Assembly: GCA_963833885.1 (NCBI GenBank)
Contig: CAWHZU010000011.1
Location: forward strand, 186,001 to 250,000
From: JASHPR01 sp963833885
GTDB taxonomy: Bacteria > Actinomycetota > Actinomycetes > Streptosporangiales > Streptosporangiaceae
Direction: 5' to 3'
DNA: 64,000 nucleotides
In this document: one piece after another, positions 32,339 through 40,059 of the stretch
How the letters are laid out: every line of letters begins with the position of its first letter
Position numbering within the stretch: position 1 is the first letter of the stretch
Program-made: the position numbers and the translations under genes
Notes under the pieces: generated by a model
Database searches by the model: none
Told to the model about the DNA's origin: nothing
The model's input: the letters and a program-made list of their open reading frames with translations, nothing else

Positions 32339-33934
32339 TCACGTCGATGCTGGTCGCAGCAGGTTGCGCTCGAGCACGACCGGCACGAACAGCTCCCGAT
32401 AGCCGTGCTCATCGAACAGCACCGTGACGTGGTCGCCGTCATAACGCTGCACCGTGCCCTCGCCCCAGCGCTCGCTCACCACGCGGATGCCCACGGCGAA
32501 CGGCTCCTCCGGCTGCGTGCCGTCGCCGGTGACATCGCCGGGCACGAGGTCGTTGTCACAGTTACCGCAGGGCCCGGGGTAGGCCTGCCCGAAGTACGTC
32601 AGCAGGAACGACCGGCGGCAGCCTGTGTGGTCGGCGTAGCGGCGCATCATCGTCAGCCGGGTGCGCTCGATCTCGTTTTCGCGCTCGGTCTCGTTCTCCG
32701 ACGCCGTCTCCACCTCGGCGACGGTCATCTTCCCGGCCCAGTGGACCTGCCCGTCGGCCCGCCAGGTCACCGCGCCCAGATCCGCAAGCCGGACCAGCGC
32801 GGCCGTCTGCTGCCGCGCGCTGGGCCCGGCCGGCTGGTCGGCCGCCAGCGCGGCTGCGGCCAACGTGGCTGCGGCCTGCGCGACAGTCGCGCCGGACACG
32901 CTGCGCGCGGTCAGATGCTGCGCCGCCCCGAAGTCTTCATAGCGATACAGCAGCACCGCGTTTGACGGCTGGCCGTCCCGGCCGGCGCGGCCAAACTCCT
33001 GGTAGTACGCATCCAGTGAGGCGGGCGGGTCCACGTGCAGGACCCAGCGCACATCCGGCTTGTCGATACCCATGCCAAACGCGACTGTGGCCGCGATGAT
33101 GCGGACCGAGCCGTCCAGGAACGCCGTCATCGCCTCGTGCCGTTCGCGCGCTGAAAGCCCGGCGTGGTAGAGCGTCACCTGCTCGCCCGCGGATGCCAGC
33201 GTGTCGTGGGCCGCCTGCGCGCTGGCGTGCGTGGCAGCGTAGACAATCCCCGGGCCGCCGAGCTCGCCTGCCGCGCGGGCAAGTTCACGCTCCTTGTCGG
33301 TCAGGCTGCCCACGTGGCGCGCCGAGAGGTGGATGTGCGGCCGGTCGAAGTCGCCGATCACGACCGCGGGATCGCGCAGGCCGAGGCGCCGGATGATCTC
33401 GTCCCGCACCGGCGGCGCCGCGGTCGCGGTCAGCGCCAGCCGGACCGGTGCGCCGATCGCCTCGGCCTGGGCGCCAAGCCGCATGTAGTCCGGCCGGAAG
33501 TCGTGGCCCCACTGGCTGATCAGGTGTGCCTCGTCCACGACGAACAGGCCCGGTTGCGCGCGCCGCAGCGTCTGGCGGGTCTGCTCGTTCGTCAGTTGCT
33601 CGGGGGAGAGGAAGACGAACGTGCCGGGGTCGCAGGAGGCCAGCAGCGCCGCCGCGCGCGCGTCGGCCGACTGCTGGGAGTTGAGGACGATGGCCGGCAG
33701 GCCAGCCGCGCGCAAATGGGTGAGCTGGTCGTCCTGCAGCGCGATGAGCGGCGAGATGACCACTGTCGGGCCAGTGCGCAGCATCCCGGCCAGCTCATAG
33801 ATCGCCGATTTCCCGCCACCGGTCGGCAGCACGGCCAGTACGTCCCGGCCGCCGGCCAGCGCCTCGACCGCGGGCAGTTGCCCGGGGCGAAGCCGCGCGA
33901 AGCCCAGCCGCTCCCGGGCAAGCTCCTCGATCAC
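32339..33934 (-). CDS. recQ: RecQ-family ATP-dependent DNA helicase
   Basis: The 531-residue superfamily 2 helicase has all core motifs: Q-motif region RLRPGQLPAVEAL, Walker A PTGGGKS, VVISPLIALQDDQ, the DEAH box VVDEAHLISQWGHDFRPDY, ALTATAAPPVRDEII, AATVAFGMGIDKPDVRWV and arginine-finger block QEFGRAGRDGQPS. The four zinc-binding Cys of RecQ follow (GCRRSF...GPCGNCDND). There is no HRDC domain; instead the protein ends in a small beta domain (VVSERWGEGTVQRYDGDHV). It unwinds DNA 3'-5' in repair. GTG 33934 overlaps the stop of the upstream small gene by 4 nt, so the two are co-translated. Confidence 0.92.
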   Translation of the reverse strand: MIEELARERLGFARLRPGQLPAVEALAGGRDVLAVLPTGGGKSAIYELAGMLRTGPTVVISPLIALQDDQLTHLRAAGLPAIVLNSQQSADARAAALLASCDPGTFVFLSPEQLTNEQTRQTLRRAQPGLFVVDEAHLISQWGHDFRPDYMRLGAQAEAIGAPVRLALTATAAPPVRDEIIRRLGLRDPAVVIGDFDRPHIHLSARHVGSLTDKERELARAAGELGGPGIVYAATHASAQAAHDTLASAGEQVTLYHAGLSARERHEAMTAFLDGSVRIIAATVAFGMGIDKPDVRWVLHVDPPASLDAYYQEFGRAGRDGQPSNAVLLYRYEDFGAAQHLTARSVSGATVAQAAATLAAAALAADQPAGPSARQQTAALVRLADLGAVTWRADGQVHWAGKMTVAEVETASENETERENEIERTRLTMMRRYADHTGCRRSFLLTYFGQAYPGPCGNCDNDLVPGDVTGDGTQPEEPFAVGIRVVSERWGEGTVQRYDGDHVTVLFDEHGYRELFVPVVLERNLLRPAST

Positions 33935-34182
33935 GACCGCACCTGCACCGCGCTCTGACCCGAGCCTTCGGTCGCGCGGGAGCGCCCGACCTGAGACAGC
34001 CAGTCAGCGGCGCCGAAGTTGCGGCGGAGCGTTTCGCCGTTCGGTGTCCCGCCGAGCGCGGCTGAGATCCGGTCCCAGGACCAGCCTGCCGACCGGGCTT
34101 CGCGTACCGCCAGCGCGATCGTGTTCCGGGCCACCCGCCGGGCGTCCACCGCGGACTCGAACAGTTCCTCGACCGTCGCCAT
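33931..34182 (-). CDS. Small HTH-like protein co-transcribed with the helicase
   Basis: The 83-residue protein reads TVEELFESAVDARRVARNTI, then REARSAGWSWDRISAALGGT and GETLRRNFG. This looks like a helix-turn-helix of the kind used by small DNA-binding or plasmid-type regulators (a WSWxxIAxALG helix followed by a recognition helix). Its stop overlaps the helicase start (ATGA), which suggests the two act together or are at least stoichiometric. Just upstream of its ATG lie three TGCCACA boxes, so it may regulate itself. I do not know a named family. Confidence 0.65.
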   Translation of the reverse strand: MATVEELFESAVDARRVARNTIALAVREARSAGWSWDRISAALGGTPNGETLRRNFGAADWLSQVGRSRATEGSGQSAVQVRS

Positions 34183-34210
34183 GCCACAAAGCATGCCACA
34201 TTCTGTGGCA
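34182..34210. promoter_or_regulatory. TGCCACA box cluster with perfect palindrome
   Basis: TGCCACA occurs at 34182-34188 and again at 34194-34200, where it pairs perfectly with TGTGGCA at 34204-34210 across a 3-base spacer. The cluster fills the 59-bp gap between the divergent starts of the HTH/helicase pair (34182) and the methyltransferase (34242). It is a good candidate operator for either gene. Confidence 0.65.
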
Positions 34211-34241
34211 CAGTTCGAGCAGATCTCGGTAGGGTGGCCGC

Positions 34242-35087
34242 ATGTCCTCACCGCAGGTGCCCGAGATTCATCGCGACCGGCGGGTGGCCGAGTCCTTCGG
34301 CGGCGATGCCGAACGCTACGACCGCGCCCGCCCGGACTATCCCGATGCCCTGGTCCGGCGGATCATCGCCGCCAGCCCGGGGCGAAACGTCCTGGATGTC
34401 GGCTGCGGGACGGGCATCGAGGCCCGGCAGTTCCGGGCGGCGGGCTGCACGGTCCTCGGCGTCGAGCCCGACGCGCGGATGGCCGAGTTCGCGCGCGGCA
34501 GCGGGGTCGAGGTCGAGGTGGCAACGCTGGAAGCCTGGGATCCGGCCGGGCGGAAGTTCGACGCGGTCATCGCCGGCACGGCCTGGCACTGGGTAGACCC
34601 GGTAGCCGGAGCGGCCAAGACGGCACGGGTGCTGCGTGCCGGGGGCCTGCTCGCGCCCTTCCACCACGTCTTTCAGACCCCGCCCGCGATACTGGACGCT
34701 CTCGCCTCGGCCTACCAGAAGGTAGCGCCGGACTCGCCGGTCAACCTCTCCTCGCTGAAGCAAGCCCTGGACGCCTACCAGGCGCTGTTCGACAAGATCG
34801 CCGACGGGATCCGCCAGGCGAGGGGGTTCAGCGAGCCTGAGCAGTGGGAGTTCGGCTGGGAGCGCGCCTACACGCGCGACGAGTGGCTGGACCAGCTGCC
34901 CACCCAGGGTCACCTCAACCTGCTCCCGCCGGACAAGCTGGCAGAGGTGCTAGCTGGGGTGGGGGCCGCGATCGACGCGATGGGCGGCAGGTTCACGATG
35001 CCGTACACCACCGTCGCGGTCACCGCGAGCCGCGATGGACGGGGGACCGGGTCTCGCTTGCAGCGGGCCGATGAGGGTTTGGCATGA
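34242..35087 (+). CDS. Class I SAM-dependent methyltransferase
   Basis: The 281-residue protein has a Rossmann-type methyltransferase domain: AERYDRARPDYPDALVRRII, motif I NVLDVGCGTGIEARQF, acidic residue at the end of strand 2 in VLGVEPDARMAEFA, and TAWHWVDPVAGAAKTARVLR, the latter typical of the methyltransferase type 11/12 branch. The C-terminal half is a helical cap (EFGWERAYTRDEWLDQLPTQ). The substrate is a small molecule, unidentified. It is 7 bp upstream of pyrE and probably in one transcript with it and the VOC gene. Confidence 0.87.
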   Translation: MSSPQVPEIHRDRRVAESFGGDAERYDRARPDYPDALVRRIIAASPGRNVLDVGCGTGIEARQFRAAGCTVLGVEPDARMAEFARGSGVEVEVATLEAWDPAGRKFDAVIAGTAWHWVDPVAGAAKTARVLRAGGLLAPFHHVFQTPPAILDALASAYQKVAPDSPVNLSSLKQALDAYQALFDKIADGIRQARGFSEPEQWEFGWERAYTRDEWLDQLPTQGHLNLLPPDKLAEVLAGVGAAIDAMGGRFTMPYTTVAVTASRDGRGTGSRLQRADEGLA

Positions 35088-35094
35088 TCGAGGC

Positions 35095-35637
35095 GTGCCA
35101 GAGAGCAGCCTGATGGAGCTGGCGCGGGATGTCGACGCGCGATGCCGGCTGCATGGCCGGTTCACGCTGCGTTCCGGCCAGGTCAGCAGCGATTACTTCG
35201 ATAAGTACCTGATGGAAGCCGACCCGGCGCTGCTGCGGCGGGTCACCGACGAGATGGCTGCGCTGGTGCCGCCCGGTACCGGCGCGCTCGCCGGGCTCGA
35301 GCTGGGCGGCGTCCCGCTGGCGGTCATGCTCAGCCAGGCGACCGGGATCCCCGCCCTTTTTGTACGCAAGCAGGCTAAAAGCTATGGTACGTGCCGGATC
35401 GCCGAGGGCGGCGACCCCGCGGGCCTGATGGTCGTGCTCGTCGAGGACGTGATCACAACCGGTGGCGCGGTCATTCACGCAGCCGGCGCGCTGCGCGACC
35501 TCGGGGCCACCGTGAGCACCGTCATCTGCGCCATCGACCGCTCGCAGCCGGGCCGCGGCCGCCTGGCCGCCGCGGGGATCACGGTCAGGCCGGTCCTGAG
35601 CAAAGGCTTGCTGGATTCCGTGACCGCGCATGCCTGA
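35095..35637 (+). CDS. pyrE: Orotate phosphoribosyltransferase
   Basis: The 180-residue type I phosphoribosyltransferase includes FTLRSGQVSSDYFDKYLMEA (the orotate/flexible-loop entry), the PRPP-binding motif VVLVEDVITTGGAVIHA, and VRKQAKSYGTCRIAEGG for the catalytic loop. It converts orotate and PRPP to orotidine 5'-monophosphate in pyrimidine synthesis. GTG 35095 follows the methyltransferase stop by 7 bp; ATG 35113 is a possible later start. The rest of the pyr genes is not in this window, which is common for pyrE in actinomycetes. Confidence 0.88.
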   Translation: MPESSLMELARDVDARCRLHGRFTLRSGQVSSDYFDKYLMEADPALLRRVTDEMAALVPPGTGALAGLELGGVPLAVMLSQATGIPALFVRKQAKSYGTCRIAEGGDPAGLMVVLVEDVITTGGAVIHAAGALRDLGATVSTVICAIDRSQPGRGRLAAAGITVRPVLSKGLLDSVTAHA

Positions 35638-35654
35638 CGCCTAGGTTGTCTTGG

Positions 35655-36038
35655 ATGAGTCACTACAGCAGGCTGTCCAAGATCGTCGTTGACGTCCCGG
35701 CGGCCGAGCACGACCGCGAGGTGGCGTTCTGGGGCGCGGCCGTCGGGCAGGAGCTGACGCAGGGCATCCGTTACCCCGAGTACCACGGCGCCGCCCTGCA
35801 CGGCGGCGAGTTCGGGCTGCTCATCCAGCGGCTCGGCGACGGCCCGGGCCGGGTGCACCTGGACATTCACACCGACGATCTGGATGCCGAGATCGCCAGG
35901 CTGGAAGCCCTGGGGGCGGAACGGGTAGCGATGGTCCACGCCTGGTGGATCCTGCGCGATCCCGCCGGGCTGCTGTTCTGCGTCGTCCCGGAGCCCGCCG
36001 GCTCGCTCAACGACGGCAACGCGCACCGCTGGGACTAA
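35655..36038 (+). CDS. VOC (glyoxalase/bleomycin-resistance) superfamily protein
   Basis: This 127-residue protein has two betaalphabetabetabeta units: LSKIVVDVPAAEHDREVAFW, HGGEFGLLIQRLGDGPGRVH and DIHTDDLDAEIARLEALGAE, ending in WWILRDPAGLLFCVVPEP. This fits the glyoxalase_6-type branch (N-terminal dVpxxxhdxxxxFW, central vHLDihtdD, C-terminal DPaGn.FCv). Metal-binding residues would be His in GRVHLDI and acidic residues nearby. The substrate is unknown. It follows pyrE by 17 bp and is probably co-transcribed. Confidence 0.83.
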   Translation: MSHYSRLSKIVVDVPAAEHDREVAFWGAAVGQELTQGIRYPEYHGAALHGGEFGLLIQRLGDGPGRVHLDIHTDDLDAEIARLEALGAERVAMVHAWWILRDPAGLLFCVVPEPAGSLNDGNAHRWD

Positions 36039-36077
36039 TGTCGCCCGGCGACGTTCACACGTGTCGGCGCAGCGCCG

Positions 36078-36452
36078 TCATGGATGGTCGACATCGATGT
36101 GGCGGTTGACAGCCGCGGCGATGGCGTTTAAGTCACCTTCGTCTGAGCTAATGATGACGTCTCCGCGCCGGAGGGCGCCTTCGACGACGCTGGCGTCGAC
36201 GACGTCGGCGGTGCGGGCGCGGCCGACGAGGGTTCCAGTGGCCCGGGCCCTGGCGTCATCGAGAGGTTCGACTTCGCATCCAGCCAAGAGGCGGGCCATC
36301 TGCGCCTGCCGGGGCGTGCCTCGCCAGCACTGGGCAACGACCGGCGAGGGGACTGTCGGCACCACGCGGCGGAGCAGCAGGGCTCGATGGCGGGCCCACA
36401 TCAGCCGTTCACCCCGTTCGGCGGCGATCAGCGCTCCGGAGTCGTAGGTCAC
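36078..36452 (-). CDS. PIN-domain toxin (VapC-like)
   Basis: The 124-residue PIN domain protein has acidic residues in VTYDSGALIAAERG (Asp and Glu of strand 1/helix 1), TADVVDASVVEGA (central Asp) and VIISSDEGDLNAIA (C-terminal Asp). It is likely an RNA-cleaving toxin. The start is GTG 36452, five bases after the stop of the antitoxin-like gene, the usual antitoxin-then-toxin order. It differs from the VapC at 17536 in sequence (GALIAAERG versus ADTSGIIAAS), so it is an independent system. Its 3' end converges on the VOC gene. Confidence 0.82.
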   Translation of the reverse strand: MTYDSGALIAAERGERLMWARHRALLLRRVVPTVPSPVVAQCWRGTPRQAQMARLLAGCEVEPLDDARARATGTLVGRARTADVVDASVVEGALRRGDVIISSDEGDLNAIAAAVNRHIDVDHP

Positions 36453-36457
36453 TCCGG

Positions 36458-36718
36458 TCAAGCGGTCCGCCTTGTGCCATGTGGCTGACCGATCCTGGCA
36501 GCCCATTCGTCAGCCTCGGCGATCTCGTCCGGCGTGAACGGGCCGTACTCTGCCTCGTACTGACTGACCGCTGCCAGGCCGTCCCGGATGGTGAATTCCT
36601 TCCGCGCTGTCTCGGCGACCCAAGCGCTGTAGCTCATCCCGGCGGCATGGGCGGCAGCGGCTATCTCGGCATCGAGCTCAGGCGGGATGGAGATCGAGCG
36701 CTTCTTGCGGACTGCCAT
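36458..36718 (-). CDS. Antitoxin, ribbon-helix-helix type
   Basis: The 86-residue protein begins with a basic strand and helices typical of RHH/Arc-type antitoxins (VRKKRSISIPPELDAEIAAA, GMSYSAWVAETARKEFTIRD). It is followed by an acidic tail (YGPFTPDEIAEADEWAARIG) that would wrap around the toxin. It lies 5 bp upstream of the PIN toxin gene. ATG 36718 is the only good start. Autorepression is expected. Confidence 0.78.
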   Translation of the reverse strand: MAVRKKRSISIPPELDAEIAAAAHAAGMSYSAWVAETARKEFTIRDGLAAVSQYEAEYGPFTPDEIAEADEWAARIGQPHGTRRTA

Positions 36719-36762
36719 GACACGACGGTAGCACAGCAGTAGGACAGCCTGGAGTAAGCTTG

Positions 36763-37734
36763 TCAGGGCTGCGCCGTGCCTCGCAGCCCGGCAAGCGCAT
36801 CCTCGGCCTCGGCCGCCGCGGTCCCGTGCGCGGCGATCACGTCCTGCAGCGCCCGCTCGTAGGCGGTGTCGCGCGCCTGGTCCGCGGTGGTCTCGATGTC
36901 GGGCGCGACGCCGGTGCCCTCCCAGTTTCCGCCGGTTTTCGGGTTGACCGACTCGGCGACGGAGATCGTTGCCTCCAGGTGAGGGTGCACGACGAATCCC
37001 TCGCGGGCGTGCGCGCCGCCGCGGGTTCGCTCCCCGACGATCGTGGCCCGGCCGAGCTGCTGCAGGTCGTAGCTCAGCTGCTCGCCGCCGGAGAACGTGC
37101 TGGCGCTGGTCAGCACGTACACCGGCTTGGTCTTCCCGAAACGGCGGCCGGGAACGTACGGGAGCGTCCACGCCTGCTTGAGCAGGCTGTCCTTGCGGTC
37201 CCGGAGCCCGGTTAGCTGAACCGGTTCGTGGTCCCAGAGGAAGCTGGCGAGGAAAACGGCCATGCCCGGCTCACCGCCCTGGCAGTGGCGCAGGTCGACG
37301 AGCAGCGCGTCGGTGGCCGCGAGCACGCTCATGGCCGCGGTGATGAGCTCGCCGCAGATGACGGCCGGGAACAGTATCGGCCGCAGTTCCAGGTAGCCGA
37401 CGTTGCCGGCGAGGCGCTGGACGCACGCTACGCCGCCGCAGGTCTGGTCGGCCCACCCCGCCAGCGCGGCGTACTCCGCTGCGTCGTCGCCGGCCGTGCG
37501 CTCCTGCAGGACCTCATCGTGATAGAGCAGCCGCAGGTGCTTGTCGCCATTGACCGACTGCAGGTCGGCGGTGACCGCCGCGGCCAGCGCGCGGGCGTCG
37601 GCCGGGTACCGTCGTTCGGCCAGCCCCCTGGCCAGCACGCCCGACACCGCGGTGGCGACCTCGGGAAAGATGTAATGCTCCTCGACCAGCGCGCCGACCT
37701 GCCCGACGACGCGCGCCAGCTCGGTCTCATCCAT
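36763..37734 (-). CDS. S41-family (IRBP-like) peptidase domain protein
   Basis: The 323-residue protein has an N-terminal helical region (LARVVGQVGALVEEHYIFPE) and an S41 C-terminal-processing-peptidase domain: NVGYLELRPILFP, DALLVDLRHCQGGEPGMAVF, the nucleophile block VYVLTSASTFSGGEQLSYDL with the predicted catalytic Ser, and ATIVGERTRGGAHAREGFVV. The IRBP-like subtype lacks a PDZ domain. Where many S41 enzymes have a catalytic Lys, this subtype is variable. There is no signal peptide. It is divergent from the ArsR-type regulator at 37792; both starts flank a TTGAC palindrome. Confidence 0.83.
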   Translation of the reverse strand: MDETELARVVGQVGALVEEHYIFPEVATAVSGVLARGLAERRYPADARALAAAVTADLQSVNGDKHLRLLYHDEVLQERTAGDDAAEYAALAGWADQTCGGVACVQRLAGNVGYLELRPILFPAVICGELITAAMSVLAATDALLVDLRHCQGGEPGMAVFLASFLWDHEPVQLTGLRDRKDSLLKQAWTLPYVPGRRFGKTKPVYVLTSASTFSGGEQLSYDLQQLGRATIVGERTRGGAHAREGFVVHPHLEATISVAESVNPKTGGNWEGTGVAPDIETTADQARDTAYERALQDVIAAHGTAAAEAEDALAGLRGTAQP

Positions 37735-37755
37735 ACCGTTAATGAAAACATACGC

Positions 37756-37770
37756 TTGACAAAGCGTCAA
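37756..37770. promoter_or_regulatory. TTGAC inverted repeat / divergent promoter region
   Basis: TTGAC-AAAGC-GTCAA is a perfect 5-bp inverted repeat in the 57-bp gap between the divergent S41 and ArsR-type genes. TTGACA (37756-37761) can also be a -35 box for the rightward gene, with AACACT or TAACAC about 16-17 bases on; that would give a leaderless or nearly leaderless transcript starting at GTG 37792. Overlap of a -35 box with an operator fits ArsR-type autorepression. Confidence 0.6.
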
Positions 37771-37791
37771 TAAAAATTAACACTAACTACG

Positions 37792-38295
37792 GTGGACGAA
37801 GACTCCATTTCCGTCGCCAGGCCGGAGCAGTTCAAGGCCCTGGGCCACCCGATGCGCCACCGGCTGCTGTTCGCGCTCGGCCAGGGCGAAGCGACCATAA
37901 GCCAGCTCGCCACGACGCTGGACAGCAACAAGGGGAACGTGGCGCATCACCTCAAGGTGCTCGCGGACGCGGGCCTGGTCGAGCTGGCAGGGACGCGCCA
38001 CGTGCGCGGCGGCACCGAGCAGTACTACCGGCGCGCCTTCGAGCGCCTGCAGTTCGAGGACACCGGCGGCCTCACCGAGGTCGCGTTCAGCGCGGTTGCC
38101 GCGGAGATCGCCACCGCGCAGGCCGAGCCCTTCCTGATGCTGCGGAATCTGAGGCTGACTGCCGAGCACGCGGATCGGCTGACCGCCGCCCTCCGCGACC
38201 TATCCGACGAGGCCGAAGACGGGAGCGACGAGCCCCGTTACGGCTTGCTGCTCGGTCTGTACAAACCGGCGCAGGCTCCCTCGCCGGACGCGTGA
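37792..38295 (+). CDS. ArsR-type winged-helix transcriptional regulator
   Basis: The 167-residue protein has an ArsR-like HTH (FKALGHPMRHRLLFALGQGE, ATISQLATTLDSNKGNVAHH, LKVLADAGLVELAGTRHVRG) with a helical C-terminal extension (AEIATAQAEPFLMLRNLRLT). It lacks the metal-binding Cys of classical ArsR, so it senses something else. GTG 37792 is the start. It is divergent from the S41 gene and likely controls it and itself through the palindrome at 37756. The next genes on the other strand form an ABC exporter. Confidence 0.87.
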   Translation: MDEDSISVARPEQFKALGHPMRHRLLFALGQGEATISQLATTLDSNKGNVAHHLKVLADAGLVELAGTRHVRGGTEQYYRRAFERLQFEDTGGLTEVAFSAVAAEIATAQAEPFLMLRNLRLTAEHADRLTAALRDLSDEAEDGSDEPRYGLLLGLYKPAQAPSPDA

Positions 38296-38369
38296 GATCG
38301 CGGGCCGGCCGGAACGATACGGGCGCGCCGGTGGCTTCCGGCGCGCCCGGGGCGTGGTGCGAGTACCGG

Positions 38370-39123
38370 TCACGCGGTGATGTCGCGGTGGCGGAGCACG
38401 ACCGCGCCGGCGAGCAGCGCGACGAGGGCGTAGCCGGCCAGCACCGCGACCGCGGGTGCCTGGGCCAGCAGGTGGCTGGTGACCGGGAAGTCGGTCGTGC
38501 CGCTGGCGCCGGTGGCCAGGCCGCCGACGCCGAATTCCTGGACGGCGGGGCCCACATGGGGGATGAACCCGAGCAGCGGCTCGGCCACGTACAGCACGGA
38601 CAGCAGGGTGATGATGGCGCCGACCTGGTTGCGGATGATCGCGCCAGCGCCGACGCCGAGCGCGGCGCCGATCGCGGTCGCGGCAGCGCTGCCGATGATG
38701 ATGGCGGCAAGCTGCGGCGCCGTCGATCCCGCTGCCGATGTGCCGGCTGGCCAGCACCGGCATCGTGATCGCCGCCGCGATCCCGGAGGCGGCCAGCCCG
38801 AACACCAGCCCGGCTCCGGCCAGCGTGATCAGCTTGGCGGCCAGCACCCGGCCGCGGCGCGGGGTGATCAGCACCGCGGGGACGATGGTCTTGTGCCGGA
38901 ACTCGGTGGTCACGGCCAGTGCGCCGGCGATCAGCGCGAAGGTCTGCGCGAGCCCGGCAAGCGCCAGCGTGGCCCGGGCCGGGCTGCCCCCGCCGGTGTA
39001 CGTGGTGGCCAGGGCGGTGAGCGCGACCGCAGCGACGATCAGCACGAGGGCGCCGATGGCCAGTATCCGGAACGTGCGGGTGGTGGCGAGCCTGGCCACC
39101 TCGGCGCGGATGAGTCTGGTCAT
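38370..39123 (-). pseudogene. ABC-2-type exporter permease with a frameshift
   Basis: Residues 1-133 (TRLIRAEVARLATTRTFRIL, LAQTFALIAGALAVTTEFRH, TIVPAVLITPRRGRVLAAKL) lie in one frame. After SRHIGSGID near 38725 the sequence continues one base over (LAAIIIGSAAATAIG-like, then VLYVAEPLLGFIPHVGPAVQ and VAVLAGYALVALLAGAVVLR) to the stop at 38370. With the shift repaired it is a typical six-helix ABC-2 permease of about 250 residues. A single base is missing, so this could be a sequencing indel. It is coupled to the ATPase gene by a 4-nt overlap. Confidence 0.75.
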
Positions 39124-39926
39124 GACGGATCTGTCTCCATGCTCGTGTCGGTCAGCTGAAGGTAGATGTCTTCCAGCGTGAGGCCCGGGTAGGCGGCCGC
39201 CAGTTCGTCCAGGGTTGCCTGCGCGACGCAGCGGCCTTCGCTGATCACCACGATGTCGTCGACGGTCTGCGCGACCTCGGCCAGCGCGTGGCTGGAGATC
39301 AGCACGGCGCGGCCCTGTGCGGCCAGGAACCGCAGCATGTCCCGCAGCCAGCGGATGCCCTGGGGGTCAAGGCCGTTGGCCGGCTCGTCCAGAACGAGCA
39401 CCGCGGGGTCGCCCAGCAGCGCCGTGGCCAGGCCCAGCCGCTGGCGCATCCCCAGCGAGTAGCCGCCGGTCCGCTGCCGGGCCGCGCGGGCCAGGCCGAC
39501 GCTGTCCAGGAGCGTGTCGGCCCGGCTGGCCGGCACCCCGGCGGCCGTTGCGAGCACCCGCAGATGGTTGCGGCCGCTGCGGCCGGGGTGCACAGCCGAG
39601 GCGTCGAGCAGCGCGCCGACGGCGCGGGCCGGGTCGTTCAGCTCCGCGTACCGGCAGCCACCGATGAGGGCGGTTCCGGCGTCGGGACGGATCAGCCCGA
39701 GCATCGCCCGCAGGGTCGTGGTCTTCCCGGCGCCGTTGGGCCCGAGAAATCCGGTGATCCGGCCGTAGGACACGGTGAACGACAGGTCGTGCACCGCCAC
39801 CGTGTCGCCGAATCTCTTGGTCAGCCCGGTCACCTCGATGGCCGTGCGTGTTGTGGACGGGCGGTCGTTGGCCGCCGGGGCGCGGTCGCCCGCAGGGCGC
39901 CTGCCAAGTGCTTTTGCTGCGTTCAT
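39120..39926 (-). CDS. ABC transporter ATP-binding protein (DrrA/multidrug type)
   Basis: The 268-residue ATPase has TAIEVTGLTKRFGDTVAVHD at the start of the domain, Walker A GPNGAGKTTTLRAMLGLI, signature YSLGMRQRLGLATALLGDP, Walker B AVLVLDEPANGLDP and H-loop AVLISSHALAEVAQTVDD. The C terminus (LTLEDIYLQLTD) is that of the multidrug/bacteriocin export type. The stop overlaps the permease start (39120-39123), so they form one exporter. A NarL-type two-component system is divergent and is the likely regulator. ATG 39926 is chosen; it has a 25-residue basic leader before the domain. Confidence 0.88.
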   Translation of the reverse strand: MNAAKALGRRPAGDRAPAANDRPSTTRTAIEVTGLTKRFGDTVAVHDLSFTVSYGRITGFLGPNGAGKTTTLRAMLGLIRPDAGTALIGGCRYAELNDPARAVGALLDASAVHPGRSGRNHLRVLATAAGVPASRADTLLDSVGLARAARQRTGGYSLGMRQRLGLATALLGDPAVLVLDEPANGLDPQGIRWLRDMLRFLAAQGRAVLISSHALAEVAQTVDDIVVISEGRCVAQATLDELAAAYPGLTLEDIYLQLTDTSMETDPS

Positions 39927-40059
39927 GGCCCAAAGATCGCCCGGCGGCGCCGTCCGGCGCGTCGGCCCGACGGCCATTTCGGGGCCGCCTTTGGCCGGCC
40001 GGAGCACCGACTTTAGTAGCGGGCCAGCGGCCGGTGCCGACGCGTACCCTGGCGTCAAG

